Source: Strongylocentrotus purpuratus (Eukaryota > Echinodermata > Echinoidea > Camarodonta > Strongylocentrotidae). From it: a DNA stretch of 64,000 bases. The DNA is taken from NCBI RefSeq assembly GCF_000002235.5, contig NW_022145611.1:14230882-14294881 (forward strand), written 5' to 3'. The notes beneath the pieces are model-generated. The model saw nothing but the letters and a program-made list of their open reading frames with translations. It was not told the DNA's origin and ran no database searches. Below, one piece after another: positions 1 through 13,600 of this stretch. Made by a program: the position numbers and the translations under genes. Position 1 is the stretch's first letter. Every line of letters starts with the position of its first letter.

Positions 1-323
1 TCATTCTTTTATCCGTTTCTAGCTCCCTTTCCCTCATTTTCCCTTCACTCATATAATGGCGCATGGTACCGTACCGAGTTGTAACTCCGCGACCCTCTCT
101 TATATCTGAAAGTGATTGCTACGTCCACACAGAGTAGTTCTGTGCTGCTCATGGTGCTGCTAGACGTCGTCTCTGTAGTAGTTCGATCGTGCATGTAATT
201 ATTAAAGCGCAATTACGCAAGGAGGTGTGGCTAGCTAGCTTCGTTGAGCCGACTCGTTCACGTCACCCGTTGGATTTACAATTCATGTTGTTCCCAATTA
301 AGAATTGACCAACGGCGGCGAGA
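1..323 (+). promoter_or_regulatory. Presumed promoter and 5' UTR of the SPTLC2-like gene
   Basis: This is the sequence immediately upstream of the first SPTLC2 start codon. It is richer in CpG than the introns that follow. I see no convincing TATA box and cannot place the transcription start. No other gene is recognisable here. The assignment rests only on position. Confidence 0.35.
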
Positions 324-3300
324 ATGGCCCTTCATAGAAATAACAGAATTAGCTCGAGATGTATGGAATCTTTGAAGAACGGTGTATCTGCAGGAGGACC
401 TGATATCAAAGAAGATAAAGTACACGTGCGTGAATTCAAGTCTGATATTTACAAGGTTTGTGTGCATTCAAGATTATCCCCGGGCCCTCGCCTCGCCTCG
501 CCGCGGCCGGCCGTGTCCCCTCACTGCTTTGTTTATATTGAGCACCAAGACTGCACTGGAGATAATGTACGCAGACAATACAACAAATGTATGTCTTTCA
601 TAAAATAGCATCAATGCGCAGAAACTACTAGTAGACCTACTACGTCTTGCTCCACCGGATTCCTCTGGAGGAGATATTAATTGAAAATTAAAAGATATCT
701 CCTCCAATCAAAGTCCAGACAGATTTTCTGTAGTGTAGGTAGACCTAGATCTAGACTAGAGTAGAGTAGAGAGCGACAAGCTTTCAAAGACGTCAACTCT
801 ATTCGGATATGTTTGTGAGCATATATAGATCTATAGGTCTATATGCCATAGACAATTAGACATAGTAATAGATCGAATCTAGATCTAGTAGTAGTACCAT
901 TCTTTTGTTGTAAAATGAGAAAAGCGTAGGCCTACTGTAGTACTGACTACTGGTGATAACAATAAAAAAGTGAAAGAGAGAGCTGAGAGAGATAAACCGA
1001 TGTCAAGAACAGATAGAGAAGCTCAAGAGCAACATAATGATACATCTTAGAAGTCTAGTCATGGGTCGTTTATGATGATGGAATGGAATTGAGTGTATCT
1101 GACTGAGTGAGAGGGATCGAGTAACATTTCATAACTGACTGAGAATAGTGTGTGATTAAGTCTGATATTTACAAGGTTTAAGTGCAAGATGCAGGATTAA
1201 CCCCCTGGCTTCTTTGTTTATTTTGAGCTCCAGACTGTATACAGTATACTATACTCAATCCTGTATAGTAAAAATATGTACACAGTGTGACAGACAATGC
1301 ACATTATATGAAGAAATCAAAAGAAGAAGTAAGGAAAATGAAATGAGTATAACTTTAAGCCTACACATTGCTGCCTAGAATTCTGCTACAATCGATCATT
1401 TTGCTGGTTATTGAGAAAACTAGATTAAACATTCATGAAAGTTTTCCAAAGACAAACAGCATTGACACAAGTAGTTTTGATGTCTGATGTATGATGAAAA
1501 GGACGGGATGACTTCAGAGATGCGAGGTGTCAATATTCAATGCGTTTTTAACTGGAAAATGAACCAGTTTAATAATATGGACTTGCTTTTATGGCAAAAA
1601 ATAATTGTTCTATTCTTAAATCGCTTGTGGTGTATCAGAAGAGTATTGCTCTTGACTTCTGATCATTGTTCTTGACTTCTGATCATTGTTTCACAGAATT
1701 GTCATAAGTACAAGTTTGCTAACATCCCATTGAAACACATACTGACTTCTAGTAGAAGTTCACATGTCATCATGGGATGGTGGCAAACTTGTGATTATGA
1801 CAGTTTGGCAGATCCAGGATTCTGCAAATAGGAAAGAAAAAGAAAAGTAAAAAGAATAAGACGTAGAAGAAATGTTTGTTGGTGCCTTTAGAGTCAAATT
1901 TGAAGGGACACAATAGCACAATGAGGGGGACACATTTTATATTATGTCCATTTTTTAAGGCATGCCACAGTGGGGTTTAAAATGTGGAGGGGGGGGGGGC
2001 ATGAATAACTAAGACATGAGGCAGGTAGTGACCCCCCCCCCCCCCCCCCCCACTCTCCCCTTAAAACCTTTTACTAGATGCAATCATGCAAGGCTTATGG
2101 CTGTGGCAGCTGTCTGGGATGACACCTTTGTCCAACAAGCAAGGCATTATATCTGTTACAATTAATGCTTAGAATAAGAGGAGCCACTTTTCCATAATGC
2201 TTTACAATACTAAGATGTTGTATCACACCATTATGATGAAGAATGACAACTATACATGGCTCTTTATCCAGCTGAATATCGGAGTTAAGCAATACAAAGT
2301 AAAGGTCTTTTGTTTCTCAAATCCAGACAAATGGAGGCCATTTTGAGGAATCGTTTGAAGAGGCAGCTCTGGTGACAGCCTTCCTGGCGTACCTAAGTTA
2401 TCTTGTCCTGTCTCTGGTGGGATACATTCAGGATGCACTGAGGGACATTGGACTCGGAAAAAGCCTAGCTGCTCAAGAGTCACCAAAGCTAAAGGTATTT
2501 TCCTTCAGGTTTTTCAGTTAATGTCTGTTAATGCATGCGTACAACAGGGTTTTATTTTCCCATTGTCGATATCAGAGATTTTAAGTCTTATTTTCTGATA
2601 TAGTATCAATTTTGTTTTCATCTATATAAATGCAAGTGGATAAAATTACATAAACTGCCCATAAATTTCCTTAATAATTTATTGCATGTATGAAAGATTT
2701 GCTAAATGCGAAGTCCGCTTCCCACATATTAAGTCAATTTAAATAAAAGCATACAAAATTAATGTGAAGATTGATACTCATCCAATGATGCTTTAATAGG
2801 AACTTCTTGATTTTTAAAAGTTATAATTGATCAATTAAGGCTTACCTTCTAAACTGCTCTTTATCACAAATTTCATGAATCGCCCCTTTTTTATTTCAGT
2901 GAAGGGGAATTTCTGTTTCATATTGAGGATAATGCAAAAGAACAAGTTTTCAAGTGATGGCACTTTTATATGTAGAAATCTTTTCAGAACAAAATTCAAT
3001 AAAATAAAAAAAATATCTGTGACAAAACAAATGAAAAATAGCCAGAATATATCTTACATTTGCAAAATTGTATGATCATGATCTTTTGCCTTCTCATCCT
3101 ACAATTTTCCAAAATTTTTGATCTAATTCTTTCAATTTTTCAGCTTTTGTTTGAGTATTTGGGTATTTGGGTATACTCAACTTAAATGTGCCTGTATTCT
3201 GTTAATATTGATTTATTTTAGAATAATTGAATATTTGAATAAAGGGTTGAAGTGTTAGTAATCATTGTTTATTTACTCAATCAATGTAATGGATCTCAAG

Positions 3301-6300
3301 ATTGCAATGGTAATGTTTGCGAAGCTCTTGAAATCCTGAAATTTGACTGAATGACAAATTGACTATATTCAGGACCAATGGCTACTGAGTCTATAATACA
3401 AATAGACAATCATGCTATGTAATCATATTAATGTTTAATGTCCTGTCTGAGGGGGGACCATGGATTTTCTATTGTAAGTCAGCTTGTGTCTGTGGAACAG
3501 GAGGAAGAGCATGGTAAGACACAATAAATGCTTTATTAATCTGCTTTTTCTGGATTAAAAGTTTCAAGTTTGACATTCATTAACATTTATCCGTCTCTTG
3601 CTTACATCTTGCTTTCCATTTTGTTGCAGTCCTTCGTGCCGCTGTACCAAGACTTTGATAGCTTCTTCACGCGCCATGTCTACAGGAAAATACGGGACAA
3701 CTGGAATGTGCCGATCGCCAGTGCACCCACTGCACGGTTTGATCTGATGGGCAGATCCAGCGAAGACCACTACTGGACTTTCAAGTAAGTGCATTTTGAA
3801 ATATATAAGATTATGAAATAATCATCTGGGAGCCAAGTGAGATATATTCCCAGTTTCGTTGACTGAATAGGGACTCCTGAATATTTGATTTTTCATATCT
3901 TTTCATATGTGCTTGTCATATCTTTTTATAGTTTTATATCTATAACCATAGGTTATAGCTTTTATTTGGCTGCAATAGTTTAATTTTCATCAACTTACCT
4001 TTGATCAGATGATGTTTAAGATGATCTGCTCGTGTACATGTAGTCCTTTGTAATGCCGGCATGTATTGTGGTAAACTAGAATAGATCTTCCCATGATTAT
4101 GGCTAGTATGATGAATGATGAAACAGGACACAACTGTGCACATGTACTACTACCACTCTACCAGCATATCTACTTTTGGAGATGAACACTTGAACAGTGC
4201 ACTACAGAGAAAACTGTTTGATACTAAACATATAATGTACTGAAACTTTTGCATGTTCCTCATGGATAGCACTTTAATATTTTTTTCTTTTATATGTTGG
4301 TTCAGATATAAACAAGAAAAACAAGTTAACAACAACATGTAAACTGCATTACTTCTTGGTCGTATGAAGTTGATTCACATGTGTCCATCTCTGGATATTT
4401 GATAACAAGTTAAATATACACATCACTGATAACAAGTGTACTTATTTTGATATCCTCTTTGTGTCCTTATCTCTAACTACATGTAATGTTATTCTTTGTT
4501 TTTTTTCTGTTTATCATGTTCTTACTTCTTAGACATTTTATTTCCAATTTCAAGTTTTCTTGATAAAGTTGATTTATATGTGAAGGAATGGGAATGCGGA
4601 TGTAATGTTAGTTTAGATATTAATACTATTGCCATACTCTGCTACCATCACTAGTTACCATTTTATTATTTTAGATGCAAGAGGGAGGGAGGGAGGGATC
4701 GAGAGAGAAGATAGAAGAGAAAGGGAAGGCTGTACACATTTTTAAATTGCCTTCAATGAATAACATTATAATAATAAAAAATAAAAAACATTAATCTAAA
4801 ACAAAAAGAATAATTCATTTTCAAGAACTTAAATAACATTAAAACTTCATGTGTACATTGAAGCTTCTTTTCTCTTACAATGCAGATGGATTTGTTAAAA
4901 CTCAAAGTTAAATCTCGTACATCACATAGTTTTATCTGAGTTGAAAGTGCTGCTTCTAATAGCAATTCAAGATTACACAAGTAAACTGACAAACTTGTCT
5001 GAATAGGTTAAAGATAAACTCCAGGGGGGTGTTTCACAAAGATCCTAAGTTGAACTTATCTCTAAGTTGGACTTAAAAAATATGGAAAGCCATTAGCATC
5101 TTTGAAAATATTTTGTAAAAGTTATTTTGAAAGGCATTCATTGTTTATTGAAATCCTTCATATTTTCTATCATCAAGGAGATTTCATGTTCTGGATGTGG
5201 AATTAATAAAAAGTCTAAAATACTTGAATTTCTGCTTTTGAATATATTTCATTTAAAGACTCCAATGGCTGTCCATAATTTTTAAGTCCAACTTAGAGTT
5301 AAGTTCTACTTGGGATCTTTGTGAAATACCCCCCTGTACTGGTAAAAAAAAAAATAATTCTCACAGAATCAAACGAAACTTACACTGAATGTTCATGATT
5401 ACAAATAAATGACATGTGCCAAACAATGGTGGAAGAAAATGTATACTGGCTGAGTAATGAGCATAGAAAGACAAGGAAATCAAGGTAGTACTAGCCCCGA
5501 CACCATGTGTGTTGTCCCATATATAGCTTTCTATGTGAATGCTTGTTACTTTACCAAGACTCGGTCAAATTTATTATGATTTTGATGACTCCAGAACCTT
5601 GCAGTGCACACCAATACTTACATGCTACATGATCAACTGTTTCTGATCCTTTCCACACCTTTTCTTTCACAATGCAATCGCATTACCAGTACTAAAGTTT
5701 ATCTTTAATGAGAGCTTGAATCTGTACAGTTTGGCACATGAAGCTCACCACACACTATTGGTACATGTACATTCCTGGTACACTCTGCACCCAGATTTGG
5801 TGACGATAGCATTTGAAAAGAAAATTCACTTAAATCTTATGGAGGGACAAATCTCTTAATATGACCACTGATGAATGGTAGTGATGATTAAAAAAATATT
5901 GTAGTCAGTGATAATATCAAAAGGTTTTTTTTCATGTTAGGATGATAGAATGGGACAAAGGTCATCTGTTGTTCGGCCATATAGCGACATGCATGGAAAC
6001 ACCCTATCAGAAATCTTTTTAAAGGTTTTACAAGTTTGAATAATATTTTTTAATGGTCACTGCCTCACAGGTCAGATATAATGCTCTATCAATTTCTTTG
6101 AAGAAATTGGATTGTGTGGTGTGCAGTGGGCTTCAGAACTGTTTTATTATACAGTGCGTCCCCAAAAAACTATACACTTTTGAAATGGCTGCCAAATAAA
6201 AAAATATATGATTCTTGGGGAAAAGTTGTATATGTATGGAAAGCTCATAAACCCAACGTTCAAATGACACCAAAAAGGTCCGAAAATAATTCATGCTTGG

Positions 6301-7049
6301 GTGAACACTGCTCAATTTTGTACAGGGTATGGAAATTAGGTTGCGTAGGAATTAGCCTTCCAATTTGTGAGAGGTAAATCCTTTGGAGCTTACAAAATTG
6401 AGGGTGATATGATACATTCATGATTTGCTGAGTGAATTTCATGGTCTATTAAACCAAACTTTTATGCATGAGTGAACAGGAATTGCATTTTTTATTGTAG
6501 CATTGTAAATTTCCCTGGTAGACTCAGTGGTGTGTTCATGGGAGTCAGGAAGGAGTGATGGTACATGTTGTAATTTCTGTGTTACAAACTGTTATTTCTT
6601 TTTTTTTACTTCTATGACTGAATAAAAACCTTCACCAAGATTGTGCATCGAAAGAAGAGGTGGACATATGGGCCATTGTTTCCATTTTCAGATATTTTCT
6701 CCCCTTTTTTCTCTTACAAGATGGACGAAACAGTTGTAAAATTGAAAACTGACATGTTCATTTTACAAACTTGTGAATTTGTGTTTAACTGTACCGTATT
6801 TCTTGTGCAAAACTAAGTGCTAAAATGACTGGTTGGTTGGTTGATGGATTGAGTGGTTGACTGACTTATTGATTAATTATGATCGATTTATTGAATGATT
6901 AAATTGATTGAAATACTGAATGGTGATTGAATGCTTGATTGATTAATTGATTGATTGACCGATTGACTGATACATTGTTGATTAAGTGATTGATAGCTGA
7001 ATGTTGATTGTCTAATGAATTGTCAAGATATGCACAAGCATACCCGGGC

Positions 7050-7081
<32 letters not shown>

Positions 7082-10000
7082 GGGGGAGGGCATACATGTC
7101 CTCTTGACCTTTATCCAATCTAGCCAACAAAGTCCTACCCTACATTTCACCTCCCCTGTACCATGTACCATCACCCCGTCCTGACTCCCATGAACACACC
7201 ACTGAGTCTACCATGGAAAGTTACATTGCTATACGGTAATAACAAATGCAATTCCTGTTCACTCATGCATACAATTTTAATCCCATGAACCACAAATTTC
7301 ACTTAGCAAACCCAAACTCATCACAATTGATCATAAATTGGTCATATTATTCTCAATTTCATAAGCTCCAAAGGATTTACCTCTCACAAATTGGAAGGCT
7401 AATTCCTGCGCAAACTAATTTTCATACCCTTTACAAAAGTGAGCAGTGCTCACCCAAGCATGAATTATTTTCGAACTTTTTGGTGTCATATGAAAGTTGG
7501 GTTTGTGAGCTTTCCATACATATACAACTTTTCCCCAAAGAATATTATATTTTTTATACGGCAGCCATTTCAAAAGTGTATAGTTTTTTTTGGGACGCAC
7601 TGTATTATGAATGCAATATACTGGACACCATGCAGTGAATCAATTAATTGCCACTCCCCTGCCTCACAAAAGATTGTAAACTTGTGTAAATTGTATACAA
7701 TCACAACTTTCATACAGTTGTGGTTATATACATGTAAGGTCAAATACAGGACCCTTAAATTACACCATTTTCCATGTTGTCTGTGTGAGATCATAATAAT
7801 AATAATAGCTCGTTCTTATATAGCGCTTTTCAGGACCGGAGGCCCTCTCAAAGCGCTTTACAGATTAGTATATTATTACCCCGGTCATTGGATTCAGGCT
7901 TACCAGCACACAATGTATGCACATTCTCCACTTCCTGGGGAGCATTCCAGCCAAGCGTCATTTTTACAAGCGCACACTTGCTAATCTAACCACATTAGCT
8001 TTCGCATCCTACCGGGTACCCATTTAACACCTGGGTGGAGAGTGGCAAATGTAGATCAATGTCTTGCCACAGGACATTAGTGCTGCGGCGTGATTTGAAC
8101 CGCGGACCTTGTGATCCACAGTCCGGTCAACATATCCACTAGACCACGACACCTCATACCTCATACCGATATGACCTCAAGGATATATTTCCATGTAAAA
8201 GATTAAATTCATTTTTGCGAGATATGAATAAATCACACCGCGCCTAGATTTTTGTCTTCTCATTTTTTTAACCCCTCCTTTTTCAGAGAGTGTAGACAGA
8301 AGGCCCATTTACATTGCAGATAATCCAATTTTGAAACAAAAAAAACCATCAGTTCTTTCTTTTTATAACTACCATTTGTAATACTGGAAAAGCTCATTGA
8401 AAAAGCTGGTGTTTGATAATACATGCACCGGTACTTCTTGGTTCTTGGTGAGTAATGCGCATGCTCCACTTGATGCTACTCTGCTGCATGCGTAAGCGCG
8501 GAACTGAGGAAAGTCATGTGCCCCAAAATCAGAATAATTCACTGATGTTTTGATAGTGAGCATTTACACTGCAAAACCCACTGGCGTTTCGGCCAGCATT
8601 TAAAAAAACTGCACTCCAGAGATGGGTTTTTCAATTCAGATTTTTTTGTCATGCTTATGTTTAGTTGCCTAGCAACTTTCTACAAAATTCCAGACGGTTT
8701 TTGCTTGCATTGTAAATGCCCCTAATGCCCCTATAGATTTCTCCTCAACAATACCTGAGGGGTTCACCCGGTGTGCGATCTATTTGAACTATTAGTTTCT
8801 ACTATTTGTTTTGGGGGTCTTTGCTTTACTTGTTACAAAGAATGAGTAGATACAGCGTTCTGAAATGTGTGATATGTTAGAATGAACAAAGAGTTATAAA
8901 TAACTCCTTTGAATTAATGAGACATTATTGCTCTACTATGATGTAGCCTTTTCCATTGAAAGGTAGTCTCCAAGGCCATTTAGACTTATATAGTGGATTA
9001 GTGGTACACTCACTAAGTACATGGAATTCTGCATTCTTTTTTTCTTCTTAAACTGGCTTTGTGCTGGGGTGTATCTCCTGCCTGGTCCTCAAACTTTCCT
9101 ACAAACCAAATAATCCACTTTGTTTAAAAAAAATATACTAGATCTATTCACATTTCACCATTCACTAAATCCAATGTTTGATTTTCACAATGTCTACATT
9201 TTTATCCTCAAAGACCCTTACTTTTAAATCGATTTTAAAATAATATGTTTTGTTTGTCCTATTTCTTATTTTTGCTTTATTTAAACTTTGCAATATGTTT
9301 CGTTGATATTCACTACCGGTAAACGAATGCGTATTTCATAATCTGATTCATATAGGTTCATCCTCTTTTACATAATGACTTTGATGTTTAATGTTTGTTT
9401 ATTTTATGTTATCCATTTTATGTTGTGAACATGATATCATTAGTATTTTTATTGCAATCGTTTATCATTTCTAAAAATGGTTTCACTTCGTAAATATTTC
9501 AGAGAATGTTACAAAAATAATTGTGAAAACAATTGAAGCTAGCCTCCACTGTTGCAGATAAACCCTCTCTTCACGAAGTGATTGTGAGACAATGATGTAT
9601 TCTTGATAGACAAAGTTGGTATCTTCTCAGAACTTTATTGACCAAACTAAAGAGTCATAGAGATAAACTTGTATCTATCAAGAATAAACCATATTGTCGC
9701 AATCATTTAATGAAAAGAAAAATTATAACCAATTTTATGGGCAACAGTGTATGAAATTGGCCTGATGCCTGGTGTTTACATAGATCTCTTATTTGCTTAT
9801 TAATCCACTTCAAAATGACGGCTTTAGACCACTTAAGAACTGACATTTTTACCTTTTCAAATATTGTGGAATTGTAAACAGAAGTTTACATTAATTTTTG
9901 AAAACTAAATTGAAGGAATCAGGCATTCTTTTTTTGGAGGGGAAAGGGTAAAGCTGATTTCTGTACATTGCCTATAATAATTTCTTTCTTCTTCCCATCG

Positions 10001-10628
10001 CAGAGCTACTGGCGAAACTCATAGTGCAATAAACATTGGATCGTACAACTACCTCGGTTTTGCTGAACAAGGTGGGCCTGGGATGGAATCCATCGAGAAC
10101 TCAACCCTCTCTTATGGGAGTGGAGTATGCAGTACACGCCAAGAATTAGGTGATTATTTAAACTCCTTTATATCCCACAGAAATTATTTCTCAGTACCAA
10201 CACTGTATTTATCATAGGATAGATGATATATATACATTGTACCAAAGACTTTAATATATAAAAAGTGTTTCCAGTACAAGATTAATCTATCCACTTTTTA
10301 AAATGGTTGTCATGGACCTAGTCAAGACTAGAAATGGGTAATTTTGCAAAGCCATTGTGTTGCACAAAGCAATCCTTCTGTCAGTTGGAGCCAATTGTTT
10401 TAAAGGGATACCCTACCTTTATAGTTTCTGGAAGTAATAGCGGAAAATACATAAAGATATGTCGGTGAGAGAAACGTTTGAAAATACGTGGTAATGACAT
10501 GAAGTTTGTGTGTTTTGGAAATGTAGACTTAAGATTCCGTACCATTTATTACTGGCAAGGGTACTAGTATTTTTTAATGATTGAGGACAGTGAGAGAACA
10601 TTGATTGATATGACCAAACTTATATATA

Positions 10629-10676
<48 letters not shown>

Positions 10677-13600
10677 GTGCCCAAAATCTAACTCTAGACC
10701 CCCAATATTTTGCAGTTTATACATAGGGCTTATGCAATATGCATACAGAATGTACAAACTTTAATCCAGACCCCCTTCCAAAAAGTAAGTATGGAGCCCT
10801 GAAACACACATACATATAGACATGTATATACCGGTACCTATGTATTTGTGAAAAATGATGTAAATCCAACAGTTTGTATTAAGTCACAAATTTTTGATGT
10901 ACATTACGTTTTTATGAAGTGATATATTTGTGTACATATTGTTTTATCTGTAATTTTGATTGTTTACCTCAGAAAGAATTGGAGCCCATATGTGATGATC
11001 AGTGCTCACTGCTTAATGTAAAATGGCGCAAAGAGTGCCTATAGGTTTAATTAATACAACGTCATGCATTTCCCTTTCTATGTCAAGGAAATGAATAAAG
11101 TATTAATAAATTGCTCTTTGTTCAGGTAATCTGGATATCCACAGAGAGTTGGAGACTCGTATAGCTGAGTTCTGTGGGCAGGAGGATGCCATGATGTATG
11201 GCATGGGGTTCGCAACCAATGCTCTCAACATTCCTACTCTCATGGGAAAGGTCAGTGTACTTTGTGAGTCTTGTGAAGAGACCTATTGAGAACCCGCTAC
11301 GCACATGTGCAATCATTATCGCTTCGTCGCCATTTTGAAAGAGCAACTCTTTCATGCCCGTGTGAAAACTTGTGAAATATCAACACTTTGTTCTTTATCA
11401 GGCTCATATTGCACAGAACAGATGGAAAAATGCAACAGAAAGTATGGCACACGCTGTGCTAACAATTGCACACCGGGCACAGTATCATAGACTCATATTA
11501 AAAATCTTCAGTCCTGGAAGCTGCACTATACCCAAACTCAACTGTGAACCTAACACCAAACCATGCATGTAATTGTACCATATACTTTGAGCAATATATG
11601 GCAGTCGAATCTTCCAATTTTTGGCAAATGAAGAATTAACGAGCAGAACTCTGTTTACCCTTCTTATTTTTCCAGGGTTGCTTGGTAGTCAGCGACAGAC
11701 TCAACCATGCGTCCCTTGTGTTGGGAATCAGATTGTCCGGTGCTTCTGTCAAAGTGTTTGAACATAATAGTAAGTAAAGGCATGTTCACATGTGATGCAC
11801 AAAACTTCTAATTGTTTTTGTATGTATATATGTATAAAGGGAGTAGCTAAAAATAGTGGAAAAAGTAGCTGTGCACATGAAAGATCCTAAGTATTCTCAT
11901 CTATCTGTGTGTTACAAGATACAGAAATGTGAATTGTATTACACTCTCGTCTTTTTGAAAATATAATGCATTGTGTTTACCCCATCAAATGTGAACGAGC
12001 CTTAAGACAATAACAAGTATCAGTCTACATTGTGTAACCATCCTGTAAGCTGTGTAAATATATGATGACCGACAATTAAGAAAACAAAAATTGGTTCACT
12101 TTAAAAAGTGAATGTTGACCATCACCAGCAACTCTTCATAGTATGTGTCTCAAGTTCTTCTTTGATTTATATTATTGATTAGGATTCTTTGTATGATTTT
12201 ACTACAGACATGGAAAGCTTGGAGAAGTTGTTGAAGAAGGCCATCATCGAGGGTCAACCAAGGACGCAGAGACCATGGAAGAAAATACTTATCGTTGTCG
12301 AGGGAATTTACAGGTAGGTTCTTTCTTTCTGGCACAAAAAACAATTTTTTTTAATATGCTGAATTTAAAATGAATTTTTCAAAAAAGGACATGTCCTCAA
12401 AGCTTTATAATTACATTGTATTTGGATCTGTACTTTGTTTGTCATCTGGTCTGTTCATCAACAATATGCTGATTTTATTACATTTATTTTATTTAAACAA
12501 AATTATTTTTAAAAAATAGAGGAAAAATAATCCTGAAAGTTGCCCACTAGACCAGAAGAAAAGTTGTCAGAAGGCCCAAGATATCAACATCCTGGCTGAC
12601 CAACATGTCATTCTAAAGGGCTTTCTGGGCTTTCAATCTCAACACCCATTGGTCAATTAGAGTGTCCCCCAAAAAGACAGTTGATCAGTCATATCGCTTC
12701 TGCAAATACCATCTCAGTTAAAATAAAAATATATTTTTGACCAATCAAATCACTTCTTCTCTTTGGTCGTTCCAGTATGGAGGGTTCAATTGTGAGGCTA
12801 CCTGAGCTAATGGCCTTGAAGAAGAAGTACAAGTGCTACCTTTACCTTGACGAGGCGCACAGCATCGGAGCCATTGGACCCACCGGTCGAGGGGTGGTGG
12901 AGTACTTTGGTTTGGATCCTCGGGACGTTGACGTCATGATGGGAACATTCACCAAGAGCTTTGGTGCATCCGGTGGCTACATCGCAGGGTCAAAGGTGAG
13001 AATAATGATATAAGTCTTAATTAAACCCAGTTCAGATGCAATGTGATAAACCGCCTCAAGGAAACAACCATAACAAAATAGAAGCAAATTTTTACTCAAA
13101 ATGAGTAATAATGATAATAATTTCTATAGCGCTGTCTATCTAGAAATTCTATTCTGAGGCGCATTTATTATTACCCCCACTTTAGCCTAGCTGCCATTGC
13201 AGTGCTCTAGCATTTCAAGGAATCAATTCCTGCCAGGTACCCATTTACATCGCCTGGGTTGAGTGTGGCAAATGTAGATCAACTCTTGCCAAAGGACATT
13301 AGTGCGGACCTTGTGATCGACAGTCTGGTGACATATCCACTCGACCACGACACCTCTACTATAAGTCTTAATTAAGCCCAGTTCAGACACAATGTGGTAA
13401 ACTGCCTCAAGGAAACAACCTTGACAAAGTAGAAGCAAATTTTACTCAAAAATGAGCGGCAAAAGGAAGAGTAAGCTCACAAACTATTTTTAATCTTGAC
13501 CAGAACTCAACCTTGATTCTCTTCAAACTTGTTTTATCGTTCTGAGTACAGAATCTGATTGATCACCTCCGGATACACTCTCACAGCTCGGCCTACTCCA

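Noticed and set aside
7246-7984. Open frames of 130 and 181 codons as genes
   Set aside because: They read through one arm of the palindromic element and a SINE; the other arm is not open in the same way.
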